DNA of 24,106 nt from DASWVC01 sp036401335 (GTDB taxonomy: Bacteria; Verrucomicrobiota; Verrucomicrobiia; Chthoniobacterales; JAFAMB01): positions 1 through 24,106 of the forward strand of contig DASWVC010000408.1 in NCBI GenBank assembly GCA_036401335.1. The letters run 5' to 3'. This document shows, one piece after another, positions 7,821 to 15,302 of the stretch. Numbering within the stretch: position 1 is the first letter of the stretch; every line of letters starts with the position of its first letter. A program made the translations under genes and the position numbers. The notes under the pieces are model-generated. The model made no database searches. It worked only from the letters and a program-made list of their open reading frames with translations, and was not told the DNA's origin.

Positions 7821-8928
7821 GGCGGAGCGATTTTTGATTCGGAAACAGCCCAGGCTCCATTTGGTTCATGACGTACGCAAACGAAAGGTGATGGTCCGGA
7901 TCCGCAAACGCGTGGGACCCTCCGGCCCCCGGTTGCCCGAAAGCCGCCGGTGACGGTCCGAAGAGCGCGCGCAGCTTGCCCGAGGGACCCGGAGGATCTT
8001 TCATGAAGCCGGCTCCAAACGCCGTCGGTACCCGCAGAACCTCGTCCGTCCCGGACGCTGCCACCGTTGCGACCGCCCGGAGGGTCTCGGCATTGAACCA
8101 GGCGTTCGGGCTGCATAAGAGCTGGTAAAAGCGCGCGAGGCTGTCCGCAGTACCAATTCCGCCAAACGAAGGGAACACTCCGGTCCGAACCTCGGGTGTG
8201 TTCATGGAGGCGGGAGTGGGCAAGCCGGTGGGTGTGGTGAAAGCTTGACGGCTGAGTGAGCCCGGGTCGTTCAGAGCCGCATAAAAAGGGTCTTCCAAGG
8301 GTGATGGGCTACGGGCTTTGCGCGGTGCCAGGACGGGCGCAACCTGCTCGGTCAGATTTGCCGGGAGGCCAATCCAAAGGTCAAGCCCGAGGGGGTCACC
8401 GAAAATTTGCCGGAAATAGGAACCCACGTGGGCAGCGCCGCTCAGGCGCCGGACCAGTTCGTCAACGAGGAACCCGAACGTGCGCACATGGTACCCATGG
8501 CGGGTACCAGGATTCCAAAAAGGCGCTTGCTCCGCCAGTGCGGCAATGACCTCTGCATGGTCCCAGACCGACACGTCCGGCCGGCGCACGGCAGGCTGGC
8601 CGGCCTGATGGCTGAGCACGTGCAGAAAGGTCGTGCCTTCTTTTCCAGCGGTGCCGTACTCCGGCCAGACCTTGCAAAGGGGCGTTTCCAAAGCCATTCG
8701 TTGTTGGGCGCACGCGTGCAGCAGGCACGCCGACGCCAAGGCCTTGGTCGCCGACCAGAACAGCACGCGGGTTTCCGCTGTCCATGGCAGCTTACCCTGC
8801 CGGTCTTGGCCGCCGGCAGCCAGGCCGACCCGCGGTTCGCCGTACTGGTAAACGGAGACGGATGCGCCCAACTCTCCACGACTGGAAAAATTTTCCGCAA
8901 ACCGTTCCTGAAGTTGCTCCAGATCCAT
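7789..8928 (-). CDS. Serine beta-lactamase-fold hydrolase (family VIII esterase-like)
   Basis: A 379-residue penicillin-binding/beta-lactamase-fold protein. The nucleophile motif is SATK (Ser59, Lys62). The second active-site motif is Tyr146 in GYHVRT, so YxN is replaced by YHV. The third region is GAGGSHAFADP near the C terminus, where beta-lactamases have KTG. This combination (SxxK, Tyr without Asn, glycine-rich third motif) is typical of class C-like esterases such as EstB rather than true beta-lactamases. No signal peptide is seen, so it is likely cytoplasmic. The start directly abuts the stop of the TPR gene upstream. Substrate unknown; antibiotic resistance should not be assumed. Confidence 0.88.
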   Translation of the reverse strand: MDLEQLQERFAENFSSRGELGASVSVYQYGEPRVGLAAGGQDRQGKLPWTAETRVLFWSATKALASACLLHACAQQRMALETPLCKVWPEYGTAGKEGTTFLHVLSHQAGQPAVRRPDVSVWDHAEVIAALAEQAPFWNPGTRHGYHVRTFGFLVDELVRRLSGAAHVGSYFRQIFGDPLGLDLWIGLPANLTEQVAPVLAPRKARSPSPLEDPFYAALNDPGSLSRQAFTTPTGLPTPASMNTPEVRTGVFPSFGGIGTADSLARFYQLLCSPNAWFNAETLRAVATVAASGTDEVLRVPTAFGAGFMKDPPGPSGKLRALFGPSPAAFGQPGAGGSHAFADPDHHLSFAYVMNQMEPGLFPNQKSLRLVESLYVHRA

Positions 8929-9396
8929 CTAAAGCTCGGCCTGAATGGCAGCCAGGTCGGGATCGTTCTTCGCCAGTTCTTTAAAGGATTTGTCCAGCCG
9001 GAAACTTGCGCGGAGGTAGGCTTTGGCCGGCTCGAAGTTGCCGAGGATAGCCTCGTAACAGCCCAGGTTGTAGTAGTAGACCGGTTCTTCGAGCAAGCTG
9101 GCCGGCCCGTCCAGCAACGCCTGTTTCGCTTCTGCCGTGGCACCGAGTTCGTGCAGGCAGAAGGCCTTGTGAATAAAACAGAAACTCTCCGCTGGGTACA
9201 GCTCACACATGCGTGCGCTTAACCGAAGCCCGCGCGCCCATTGGTGCTGCTTCAACACGATGTTGATCCGCATCCGGAGCGCTTCAGCCCGCTCCTGGGT
9301 GTCGGGCGGCAGAAGGTCAAGTTCGGCCAGAGCTTCCGTCTGCATCCCGAGTTCCGAGTAACCTTCGGCGGCTCTGATCTGCTGATCAAATGTCAT
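8929..9396 (-). CDS. Small tetratricopeptide-repeat protein
   Basis: A 155-residue helical protein beginning MTFDQQIRAAEGYSELGM. The helices contain TPR-like patterns: AEGYSELGMQTEALAEL at about residues 10-26, then FIHKAFCLHELGATAEAKQAL, then YYNLGCYEAILGNFEPAKAYL with the conserved Gly/Tyr/Ala spacing. Such proteins are protein-interaction scaffolds; no enzymatic motif is present. I use the ATG at 9396 because it overlaps the rpiB stop by 4 bp; the longer open frame upstream lies inside rpiB. The stop abuts the esterase start, showing co-translation with its neighbours. Confidence 0.8.
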   Translation of the reverse strand: MTFDQQIRAAEGYSELGMQTEALAELDLLPPDTQERAEALRMRINIVLKQHQWARGLRLSARMCELYPAESFCFIHKAFCLHELGATAEAKQALLDGPASLLEEPVYYYNLGCYEAILGNFEPAKAYLRASFRLDKSFKELAKNDPDLAAIQAEL

Positions 9397-9851
9397 GCCG
9401 TCGGCGTTTGCTGGGCCAGTTCGGGGTGTTCGATAAGTTCGATCCGATGCACGTGGCGCCCCCCTTCGAAAGGCGTGGCCAGCCACACTTTGACGATCTT
9501 GAGGGCTTCCTCTTCGGAGATGGTCCGCTCACCCAGGGACAGCACGTTGCCGTCGTTGTGTGCCCGATTCCAGATGGCAACCTGCTCGGTCCAACATAAA
9601 CCGCAGCGCACCCCGGGGACCTTGTTGGCCGTAATGGCTTCGCCATTCCCCGAGCCCCCCAGAACTATTCCCTTATCAACTTCGCCGCGGGCCACCGCTT
9701 CCGCCGCCGGACGGATAAACAACGGGTAATCCGTTGGCGCCTCCGATGTGGTCCCGAAGTCAGTGACTTCGTGACCTTCCGCAATCAGCATTTCCTTGAT
9801 CTTTTCCTTGTAGCGGAAACCAGCATGGTCCGAGCCTAGCGAAATCTTCAT
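9393..9851 (-). CDS. rpiB: Ribose-5-phosphate isomerase B (Glu-type)
   Basis: A 152-residue RpiB/LacAB-family isomerase that interconverts ribose 5-phosphate and ribulose 5-phosphate in the pentose phosphate pathway. It has the N-terminal SDHAGF phosphate-binding segment and the DFGT and LGGSGNGEAITANKVPG active-site loop. The position of the catalytic Cys of the E. coli enzyme is Gly here, and Glu71 in GSGNGE probably acts as base, as Glu75 does in the Mycobacterium tuberculosis enzyme. The ATG at 9851 starts exactly at the first beta strand; the frame is open 12 codons further upstream, which I consider untranslated. It is first in the minus-strand operon, with a 4-bp overlap to the TPR gene. 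Confidence 0.93.
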   Translation of the reverse strand: MKISLGSDHAGFRYKEKIKEMLIAEGHEVTDFGTTSEAPTDYPLFIRPAAEAVARGEVDKGIVLGGSGNGEAITANKVPGVRCGLCWTEQVAIWNRAHNDGNVLSLGERTISEEEALKIVKVWLATPFEGGRHVHRIELIEHPELAQQTPTA

Positions 9852-9896
9852 TTCCGGAGAGTGAAACTGACCGGCCGCCACAATCAACGAAAAATC

Positions 9897-10004
9897 ATTG
9901 GCGGAAGGTGCGCTTAAGCAATCCTCGCAAACCTTTCGGGTGAATCCCTGGGAACGTCTCCCGTAGCGGCCTAAGGTTTAGGCCCGAAAAAGGTTTCCGC
10001 CAAT
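9897..10004. repeat. Structured intergenic element bounded by a 10-bp inverted repeat
   Basis: ATTGGCGGAA (9897-9906) and its exact complement TTCCGCCAAT (9995-10004) bound a 108-base stretch between divergent genes. Inside, AAACCTTTCGGG and CCCGAAAAAGGTTT can extend the stem with a bulge, GGCCTAA-GGT-TTAGGCC forms its own hairpin, and GGGA-N5-TCCC another. It resembles either a non-autonomous mobile element of MITE type or a multi-stem leader RNA for rpiB or for the downstream small gene. No target-site duplication was seen. Confidence 0.5.
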
Positions 10005-10062
10005 CCAAATTCGAGCAGTTCAAAGCACGAGTCGCGTATTGGAGAAAACAAGAAGACGCTTT

Positions 10063-10374
10063 ATGCATCGAACTGAATTTTATCCGTTCGTCACGACTAA
10101 ACTGATTTTGATCGATTACGCTCAGACGATTGAGCAGTTGCGCGAACAACTCGCCGATCGCGAGGCGCAGATCATTGAATTGCGTTCGGCGCTGCACCGG
10201 GCCAAGGAGGCGGGGGTCATCGACCCCGAAACAAAGCGTGACATTGAACGAGTGCTGGAAGGTAAAATCAAAAATTCCGTTTCGTGCACGGATTCTGCAA
10301 GTGTTCGCACCAGAACCGATGCTGCGGCGTGTCATCCGCCGAAGACTCTTACTGCGTCGAAGCTCAGAACATAA
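10063..10374 (+). CDS. Hypothetical small coiled-coil protein
   Basis: A 103-residue frame I do not recognise. Residues of about 20-60 form a charged heptad-like helix (TIEQLREQLADREAQIIELRSALHRAKEAG) followed by a second polar helix (DPETKRDIERVLEGKIKN), which looks like real protein rather than chance. The C-terminal 30 residues are low in structure and the last 14 overlap the opposite-strand exported protein. A TTG at 10039, or the ATG at 10063 with a GGAG 18 bases upstream, could start it. It could instead be spurious, but the opposite strand offers no better candidate over 10063-10331. Confidence 0.45.
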   Translation: MHRTEFYPFVTTKLILIDYAQTIEQLREQLADREAQIIELRSALHRAKEAGVIDPETKRDIERVLEGKIKNSVSCTDSASVRTRTDAAACHPPKTLTASKLRT

Positions 10375-10850
10375 TCCACGGTACCCGTTTCGCTGATGGC
10401 CGAAACCACCCGCGAAACCTGTTGTTGCCCCAGCTCAAGGGAGAAGCCGGTGGGATTGGACAGGAGCGTCGAACCGGCCCCGAACGGGCGCCCCGGCTCG
10501 GGTTTCGCTAAGCCGAACGCCTGGAAATTGGCGACGGCGCAGAGATTGCCTGACAAGACCACGGCGGTGAAGCGAACAACAATTTGTTGGCCTGAGATCC
10601 CCCTGAGCACCTCCTCAAAGTCCTGCGAACGCTCGATGAGTCGAAATGGCCTCCGGCCTAAAGTGACCGAACCCAGGTTGGGCACCGCCTGTCGCGATTC
10701 CGTGAGCCCCGGGCTCGGCCCAAGGGGCAGGGTGCCATGAATCGGCCGGGCGAAACGGGCCGAAAGGGTCAGCATCAGCAGGGCCTCTGCGCCTGAAGAC
10801 AGCGAAGCCAAGCACCAAACCAGCAAGAAAACCAAGCCTGCTGTCCGCAT
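10332..10850 (-). CDS. Hypothetical exported protein
   Basis: A 172-residue protein with a clear N-terminal signal peptide (MRTAGLVFLLVWCLASLSSGAEA), cleavage probably after the SGA or AEA. The remainder is a small Gly/Val/Leu-rich beta-type domain without Cys pairs or a lipobox, and I recognise no family. The ATG at 10850 places the signal sequence at the very N terminus; a TTG at 10883 would add 11 residues. Its 3' end overlaps the last 43 bases of the convergent coiled-coil frame. It is monocistronic as far as can be seen. Confidence 0.6.
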   Translation of the reverse strand: MRTAGLVFLLVWCLASLSSGAEALLMLTLSARFARPIHGTLPLGPSPGLTESRQAVPNLGSVTLGRRPFRLIERSQDFEEVLRGISGQQIVVRFTAVVLSGNLCAVANFQAFGLAKPEPGRPFGAGSTLLSNPTGFSLELGQQQVSRVVSAISETGTVDYVLSFDAVRVFGG

Positions 10851-11227
10851 AAACGTCGACGTTATTTTGAACCCGTCCTTCAATCGTCCAAAACTACCTT
10901 GTTGGCATAGGGGAATTAACGTTTTTTTATCGGTTCTCCGACGTGAAGCGCAGACCCATGCGGCCTTTCAGACAAACGCGGTAGGTTTTGAAATTGCCCA
11001 TGCCGGCCAGGCGCATTTCCTCTTTGGTGAAGCCGTCCTCGATTGGGAGGCGTTCAGGCATGATCAGGGCGCGGGCTGTCCTGCTTGGGACGGCTTGATT
11101 CGAGTCACGCCATCGCCGGTGAAATCGAAGCCCAACGGCACGCTTCGGTCCGCCGACCCTACCGGGCCGTTTCGCACCTTTCCCGGTAGGGGAGCTTGTC
11201 CCCAAGCGCCCCCGGGTGCAACGCTTC
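10851..11227. other. Intergenic region with a repeat hairpin
   Basis: About 375 bases without a supported gene. A 44-codon minus-strand frame (10927-11061) lacks a ribosome-binding site. The right part contains CCTACCGGGCC near 11157-11167 and the hairpin repeat at 11182-11216 described separately. The left part must hold the promoter of the exported protein, which is not obvious by eye. Confidence 0.4.
11182..11216 (+). repeat. Dispersed intergenic hairpin repeat, copy 1
   Basis: A 35-base element reading CCCGGTAGGGGAGCTTG, TCCC, then CAAGCGCCCCCGGG. It folds as GCTTG with CAAGC, GGGG with CCCC and CCCG with CGGG around a TCCC loop. Nearly the same sequence recurs at 22916-22948, and a partial inverted copy at 21935-21956. 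It lies just downstream of the stop of the minus-strand nitroreductase, so it may act as a terminator for it. Confidence 0.7.
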
Positions 11228-11860
11228 TTACACGTCCTGAATCAATTCATTGCGGTTCCAGCGAACCTTGGGTGCTCCGGCATAAGGATCGGTCCCGGCC
11301 CGGTAACCGGCAGTGGCCAGCACCACGGACTGTAAATGCTGCGCCTTCAAACCAAGGATCTCATCGAACCGGCTGGGCACGAAGCCTTCCATCGGGCAAG
11401 CATCGACCCGGGCGTTGGCCGCCGCGGCCAGAAAAATGCCAAGCGCCAGGTATGCTTGACGCGCGCCCCAATCCACCAGATTCAGCGGGGGCTTAAGGAT
11501 GAAACCGTTGATCCTTCCTTGGTAGTCGGCCAGTTGCTCCTTAGGAACGTGGCGCAGCTCCGAGGCCCGGGTAATAAAGCGGTCGACATAATCCAGGTCC
11601 AGGTCGGTGCGCGCGCTGAACACAACCAGGTGAGAGCTGTCCGTAATCTGGGCTTGATCGAACGCCGCCGGCCGGAGCCGTTTTCTCGTGTCTGGATCGG
11701 TGACGACGACCAGTTTGTACGGCTGCAAGCCATAGGACGACGGGCTCAGGATGGCGGCTTTTTCAAGTCCGGCCCAAACGTCGTCGGGAATCTTCCTGTC
11801 AGGATCAAACTTCTTGGTGGCGTAGCGCCATTGCAGGCTTTCAATCAAGGTATCGGTCAT
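11228..11860 (-). CDS. Nitroreductase-family NAD(P)H-dependent flavin oxidoreductase
   Basis: A 210-residue nitroreductase (NfsB/YfkO/DrgA type). The FMN phosphate-binding segment RYATKKFD is at residues 12-19 and the SPSSYGLQPYKLVVV motif, which contacts the flavin, at about 39-53. The C-terminal segment has the family's LGLKAQHLQSVVLATAGYR. These FMN enzymes reduce nitroaromatics, quinones or similar electrophiles with NAD(P)H; the physiological substrate is unclear. The gene starts at the ATG at 11860 and is separated by 76 bases from the HtrA gene upstream, so it may be co-transcribed or have its own promoter. Confidence 0.9.
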   Translation of the reverse strand: MTDTLIESLQWRYATKKFDPDRKIPDDVWAGLEKAAILSPSSYGLQPYKLVVVTDPDTRKRLRPAAFDQAQITDSSHLVVFSARTDLDLDYVDRFITRASELRHVPKEQLADYQGRINGFILKPPLNLVDWGARQAYLALGIFLAAAANARVDACPMEGFVPSRFDEILGLKAQHLQSVVLATAGYRAGTDPYAGAPKVRWNRNELIQDV

Positions 11861-11936
11861 GCGGATGGTTGACTATCGTTTGGTGGCAAAATGGTAAAGT
11901 TGCCGTGCTGCCCGAAGCGGCTCGCCCGGCGGGCCG

Positions 11937-12983
11937 TCAAGTGGTGCGCCCGGGCAGTTCCTGAGGCGTGATGGTCAATGACAACAACTCCGTTCCGCGG
12001 ATCAGTTTCAGGCCCGCCGCACGACCAATTTCTTCCTCGACCAGCAAGCGGTGCAGGTCATCAATCGAAGTGATCGGCCGTTCTCGGAACGCGATCACGA
12101 CGTCGCCCGGCTGCAGTCCAGCCACGGCGGCTGGCCCGTGTTCGTCGATGCTGGCCACAAGCAACCCGGTGGCATGCTCCAGCCGGTGGTACCGCACCAC
12201 CCGGGGATGGATGGTGGCATTCTGGCCGGCCAGGCCAAGGTAACTGCGGCGGATTTTGCCATCGCGGATGAGCCAGCCCGCCACGAGTTCCGCGGTGTTC
12301 GCGGCGATGGCAAAGCAAATCCCTTGCGCAGGCAGGATCACCGCCGTGTTCACGCCGATGACGCGGCCCCGCGAATCCACGAGCGGACCGCCGGAGTTGC
12401 CCGGGTTCAGCGCGGCGTCGGTCTGCAGAATATCGTCCATGAGGCGGCCCGATTGTGCGCGCATGGATCGGCCCAGGGCGCTCACGACACCCGCGGTCAC
12501 GGTCTGCTGAAACCCGAATGGGCTGCCGATCGCCACGGCAATCTGGCCGACGCGGAGCTTGCGCGAATCGGCGAAGACCAGGTGTTGAAGGTTGGGAGCA
12601 TCAATCCGGATAACGGCTAGGTCGGTGTCGGGGTCATCTCCGGCCAACGCGGCCCGGCAAACTCGCCCGTCGGCCAAGGTCACCTCGATCTCTTTGGCGC
12701 CGTGGACGACGTGGCTGTTGGTGAGAATGAAGCCGTCCGGCGCGATGATGAACCCGCTGCCCCCACCTTCGGCGAGGCCTTGCCCGCGGCTGCGCGCGTG
12801 GCGGACGCGGATGTTGACGACGGAGGCCGAAGCGCGTTCGACCACGGTGCTCACAGTCTGGGAATAAGCATCCAGCAAGGCCGTGTCGTCCGGGGTGGTG
12901 AAACCTGAGGGACGGCTGGGCGTGATGGTTTCGGGATTTGGAGCCAGGACCGGGGTCCGGAAGCCGCTGATATCGGAAAACAT
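11937..12983 (-). CDS. HtrA/DegP-like serine protease with one PDZ domain, lacking a signal peptide
   Basis: A 348-residue trypsin-fold protease. The catalytic triad is complete: His91 in TNSHVV, Asp121 in DTDLAV, Ser197 in GNSGGPL. The protease domain covers roughly residues 40-235 and a single PDZ domain about 245-340 (GPAAVAGLQPGDVVIAFRERPI). The N terminus is polar and Pro/Thr rich, without signal peptide or transmembrane helix, which is unusual because most HtrA proteins act in the envelope. A GGGAGG Shine-Dalgarno lies 11 bases before the ATG, so the start is well supported and no exported N terminus is missed in frame. It follows an Rrf2 regulator gene by 78 bases on the same strand, and may be regulated by it. 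Confidence 0.93.
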   Translation of the reverse strand: MFSDISGFRTPVLAPNPETITPSRPSGFTTPDDTALLDAYSQTVSTVVERASASVVNIRVRHARSRGQGLAEGGGSGFIIAPDGFILTNSHVVHGAKEIEVTLADGRVCRAALAGDDPDTDLAVIRIDAPNLQHLVFADSRKLRVGQIAVAIGSPFGFQQTVTAGVVSALGRSMRAQSGRLMDDILQTDAALNPGNSGGPLVDSRGRVIGVNTAVILPAQGICFAIAANTAELVAGWLIRDGKIRRSYLGLAGQNATIHPRVVRYHRLEHATGLLVASIDEHGPAAVAGLQPGDVVIAFRERPITSIDDLHRLLVEEEIGRAAGLKLIRGTELLSLTITPQELPGRTT

Positions 12984-13061
12984 AGTGGCAAAAACCTCCC
13001 TTTAAAGTAATCGATTCGGTTACAAATCAAACGGTTTTTTTCTCGATTGCACTGCGGCCGG

Positions 13062-13493
13062 TCATGGCCGCGGGTCAGCGCAGGCCTGCAACCGGCAAAC
13101 CACGTCCGCCAGGGTGATTCCGGTCAGTTCCCGTTCCATCGCCCCCAAAACCTGGTCCTGGACCTGCTTCATCACCGCCCGAATCCGGCCTCCCACCGGG
13201 CACGAAGGAGCCGGCGATTGTGGGTGCAGCCCAAAGGCGGTTGGCGGATCCACCGCGCAGCGAACCTCAAAGAGCGTGATCTGGTCGGGTGGCATCGCCA
13301 GGTAAGCTCCACCCCGGGGGCCGCGGATCGTGCCGATAAGCCCGGCCGCCTGCAGGTCAATCAACAAACGGCGGATCACCACCGGGTTGGTGTTCACGGT
13401 CTGGGCCAAAGCAATCGAAGAACAGGAAGAAGGCTGCCTGGTTGCCAGGACCGCGAGGACGTGGACGGCAAAAACAAACCGGCAGCTGCGCAT
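13062..13493 (-). CDS. Rrf2-family transcriptional regulator without an Fe-S cysteine cluster
   Basis: A 143-residue winged-helix protein with the Rrf2 pattern: LATRQPSSCSSIALAQTVNTNPVVIRRLL recognition helix region at residues 16-44, the GLIGTIRGPRGGAYLA wing at 51-66, then QITLFEVRCAVD and CPVG. Only scattered cysteines (Cys79, Cys98) follow the wing, not the three-Cys set of IscR or NsrR, so an Fe-S cluster is unlikely and it resembles YwnA/CymR-type members. The gene lies between a lipoprotein gene and the HtrA gene on the same strand. A short GC stem (GCGGCC with GGCCGC) straddles its stop codon at 13054-13071. Confidence 0.87.
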   Translation of the reverse strand: MRSCRFVFAVHVLAVLATRQPSSCSSIALAQTVNTNPVVIRRLLIDLQAAGLIGTIRGPRGGAYLAMPPDQITLFEVRCAVDPPTAFGLHPQSPAPSCPVGGRIRAVMKQVQDQVLGAMERELTGITLADVVCRLQACADPRP

Positions 13494-13555
13494 GCCCTTA
13501 CATTACCCCAAACGGCCGCCTTCGCCGCGCTTTAACCCTGCCGCTCCCGGATGCG

Positions 13556-14980
13556 CTACGGTCCACTCGGTTTCTCGCCAAAGGCCGCGGAAGGTTCGGG
13601 GCTGGCGGAACCGGCGGCACTTGGCGTCGGGCTCACGGTAGACGTCTGTTCCGCAGAACTGCCGGCGATCGCACTCCCGCCGGGGCTGGACCCCGGAGTG
13701 GGACTGGCCAGAAGGTCCGTCCACGCCCAGAGTTCACCCTGGAAGCCGCCCACTTCGTTGAGCAAGGTTTCGCACCGGGTCCGCAGCTGGCCGAGGTCCG
13801 GCGGCCCCGGCTGCGGTTCGGCGCTGCCGCAAAAGATCAGGTAAGTCACGCCCGGTTCGCTCACGGGGCGATTGGCGAAGTTGGCCCTGGGGTTCAGCTG
13901 GGCGGCGAGTCGGAGCGAACCTTCTCCCATTTTGTAAGACGGACCCACGTCGCCCAGCAGGGCCGGGTAAAGTTTTCCGTGGAAAACCACCACCGCGTAG
14001 TCGCCCAGCCGTGGTGTGAACGGCTGGGTCGGCGGCCGCAGCATGAATCCTGGCAGCACGATGTACGGATCGTTGAGGGCCACCAAAAAGCTGAAACGCT
14101 TCAGGTCGTCGATCTGCCGGCGCAAATCGTCGGCCTGATCCCGTAAAGCCTTCCGGCGCTCGACCAGCGTGCCTTTGGCCTCCAACTCCGCCTGCACGGC
14201 CTTCAACCTGCCTTCCCGGTCTGCCAGGAACTGGCTGGGGCGTTCGGATCGCTTCGGCCAGCGGTAACTCGTAAAGGGTTGGAAAGTGGGTGAGGAACCA
14301 TCGACGACACCGGCCCGGTCGGCGTCCGAGCCATCGGTATTGACGTCCATGGGACCTTGCACCAGCAGCGCTTTCCGGCCGGTTTTGGGAGCCGTAAGCT
14401 CGAGCATTGTGTTGCAATCGTAGAAGTTCTGACGAGGCAGCAGCTGATCCAGGCGGCTCAGGGAGCGGTTCAGGTTGTCCACTTTAAGCTGGTACAGGTT
14501 GTAGTAAAACGAAGAAACCTTCGCACCGGCAAGCAGGTCGCCCACGCCGGGCAGCGTTTCACCAAGGTGCGGGTAGGCCAGTTGCAATTCCTCAAGCGTT
14601 TGGGCGGGTTTAGGCACCCGTACCCGAACATCGAGGTGAACCACGTAAGCGTCGGACTCTTTCTTCTCCACCACCGCGGTCCGGCCGAGTTCGGAAGAAA
14701 GGTGGGTTTGCAGCTCGAACCCGTTGAACAATCGGGCGGTCTCGTACCTGGAAGCAGGGATAAAAGCTTCGGGTGTCGGCGTGGAAAGGGCGGGGATGGG
14801 CACCGCTGGCGTGGGCGGAGGCACGACCGAAGGAGCTGGGGCTACGGTCGGAACGGCAGTTGGACTCAGAGCGGGAGACAGATTCGGCTCGACCGTCTCC
14901 GGCTTTTTAGGCACACAGCCGGCTGCCAGGATCAGTACAGCCAGGACAGACCAAAGCGTACGCGTAGACCATGGCTGCAT
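13556..14980 (-). CDS. Lipoprotein with a GH75 chitosanase-like domain and a coiled-coil insertion
   Basis: A 474-residue lipoprotein. LAAGC at residues 18-22 is a lipobox, so Cys22 should be lipidated, and a Pro/Thr/Val-rich linker covers 31-72. From about 183 on, the sequence follows fungal chitosanases of family GH75: MDVNTDGSD, FQPFTSYRW, NDPYIVLPG, GDYAVVVFHGKLYPALLGD and VTYLIFCG. Asp344 in LLGDVGP and Glu353 in MGEGS sit nine residues apart, like the essential Asp160 and Glu169 of the Aspergillus fumigatus enzyme. A charged heptad helix at 252-295 is inserted between the TSYRW and NDPYIVLPG parts, and an Ala/Ser/Pro-rich tail ends the protein. It probably faces the periplasm or surface and may bind or cut a chitosan-like or other amino-sugar polymer. 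The region 75-180 matches nothing I recognise. The ATG is 13 bases after the TMEM14-like gene. Confidence 0.75.
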   Translation of the reverse strand: MQPWSTRTLWSVLAVLILAAGCVPKKPETVEPNLSPALSPTAVPTVAPAPSVVPPPTPAVPIPALSTPTPEAFIPASRYETARLFNGFELQTHLSSELGRTAVVEKKESDAYVVHLDVRVRVPKPAQTLEELQLAYPHLGETLPGVGDLLAGAKVSSFYYNLYQLKVDNLNRSLSRLDQLLPRQNFYDCNTMLELTAPKTGRKALLVQGPMDVNTDGSDADRAGVVDGSSPTFQPFTSYRWPKRSERPSQFLADREGRLKAVQAELEAKGTLVERRKALRDQADDLRRQIDDLKRFSFLVALNDPYIVLPGFMLRPPTQPFTPRLGDYAVVVFHGKLYPALLGDVGPSYKMGEGSLRLAAQLNPRANFANRPVSEPGVTYLIFCGSAEPQPGPPDLGQLRTRCETLLNEVGGFQGELWAWTDLLASPTPGSSPGGSAIAGSSAEQTSTVSPTPSAAGSASPEPSAAFGEKPSGP

Positions 14981-14993
14981 GCGTGGGCGGCAG

Positions 14994-15296
14994 TTACCGG
15001 GACCAAGCCAGCAGCGTCAAGGCAATACAGAGCACACTGAGCGCAATCATCGGAATCGCGGGCATGGCCCTCCGCTTGACGGCATAAGATCGGCCGAAGT
15101 GAGCGATGAGCAGCACCGAAACCAACAAGGCCAAAATGTAAGCTGGCCGGGACGGACCAAGAACGGCAGCCACCAGCAACAACCCGCAGGTCACGGCGCC
15201 GGCAACAAGCGAGGGGCGTGATTTAGCCCGGACAAACCCTAAAAGGCCGCCAATGAGGGAGACCAAAGCAAAAACTAAGTAGTAGCTTCGAAGCAT
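14994..15296 (-). CDS. TMEM14-like small integral membrane protein
   Basis: A 100-residue protein with three to four hydrophobic segments: residues 5-22, 30-48, 52-68 and about 79-97. The order of Gly, the SLVAG segment and the AMPA region after a basic loop match the TMEM14/UPF0136 family (bacterial and eukaryotic small membrane proteins linked in animals to fatty acid or heme transport). In bacteria the function is unknown. It ends 13 bases before the lipoprotein start and begins six bases after the SDR stop, so it belongs to that operon. Confidence 0.72.
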   Translation of the reverse strand: MLRSYYLVFALVSLIGGLLGFVRAKSRPSLVAGAVTCGLLLVAAVLGPSRPAYILALLVSVLLIAHFGRSYAVKRRAMPAIPMIALSVLCIALTLLAWSR

Positions 15297-15302
15297 GCGA
15301 CC

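Noticed and set aside
7789..8928. Antibiotic-resistance beta-lactamase
   Set aside because: The YxN and KTG motifs are not intact and no signal peptide is present; esterase-like assignment is safer.
9895..10335. Minus-strand frame of 146 residues
   Set aside because: Antisense to the coiled-coil frame; no family pattern, and it passes through the structured element.
10927..11061. 44-codon minus-strand frame
   Set aside because: Looks plausible in composition but has no ribosome-binding site or known relatives.
10867..11496. Plus-strand frame of 209 residues
   Set aside because: It runs antisense into the nitroreductase, has no family pattern, and covers the repeat hairpin; judged a shadow.
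13442..15040. Plus-strand frames opposite the lipoprotein gene
   Set aside because: Arg/Gly/Pro-rich shadows of the minus-strand GH75-like gene in a GC-rich genome.
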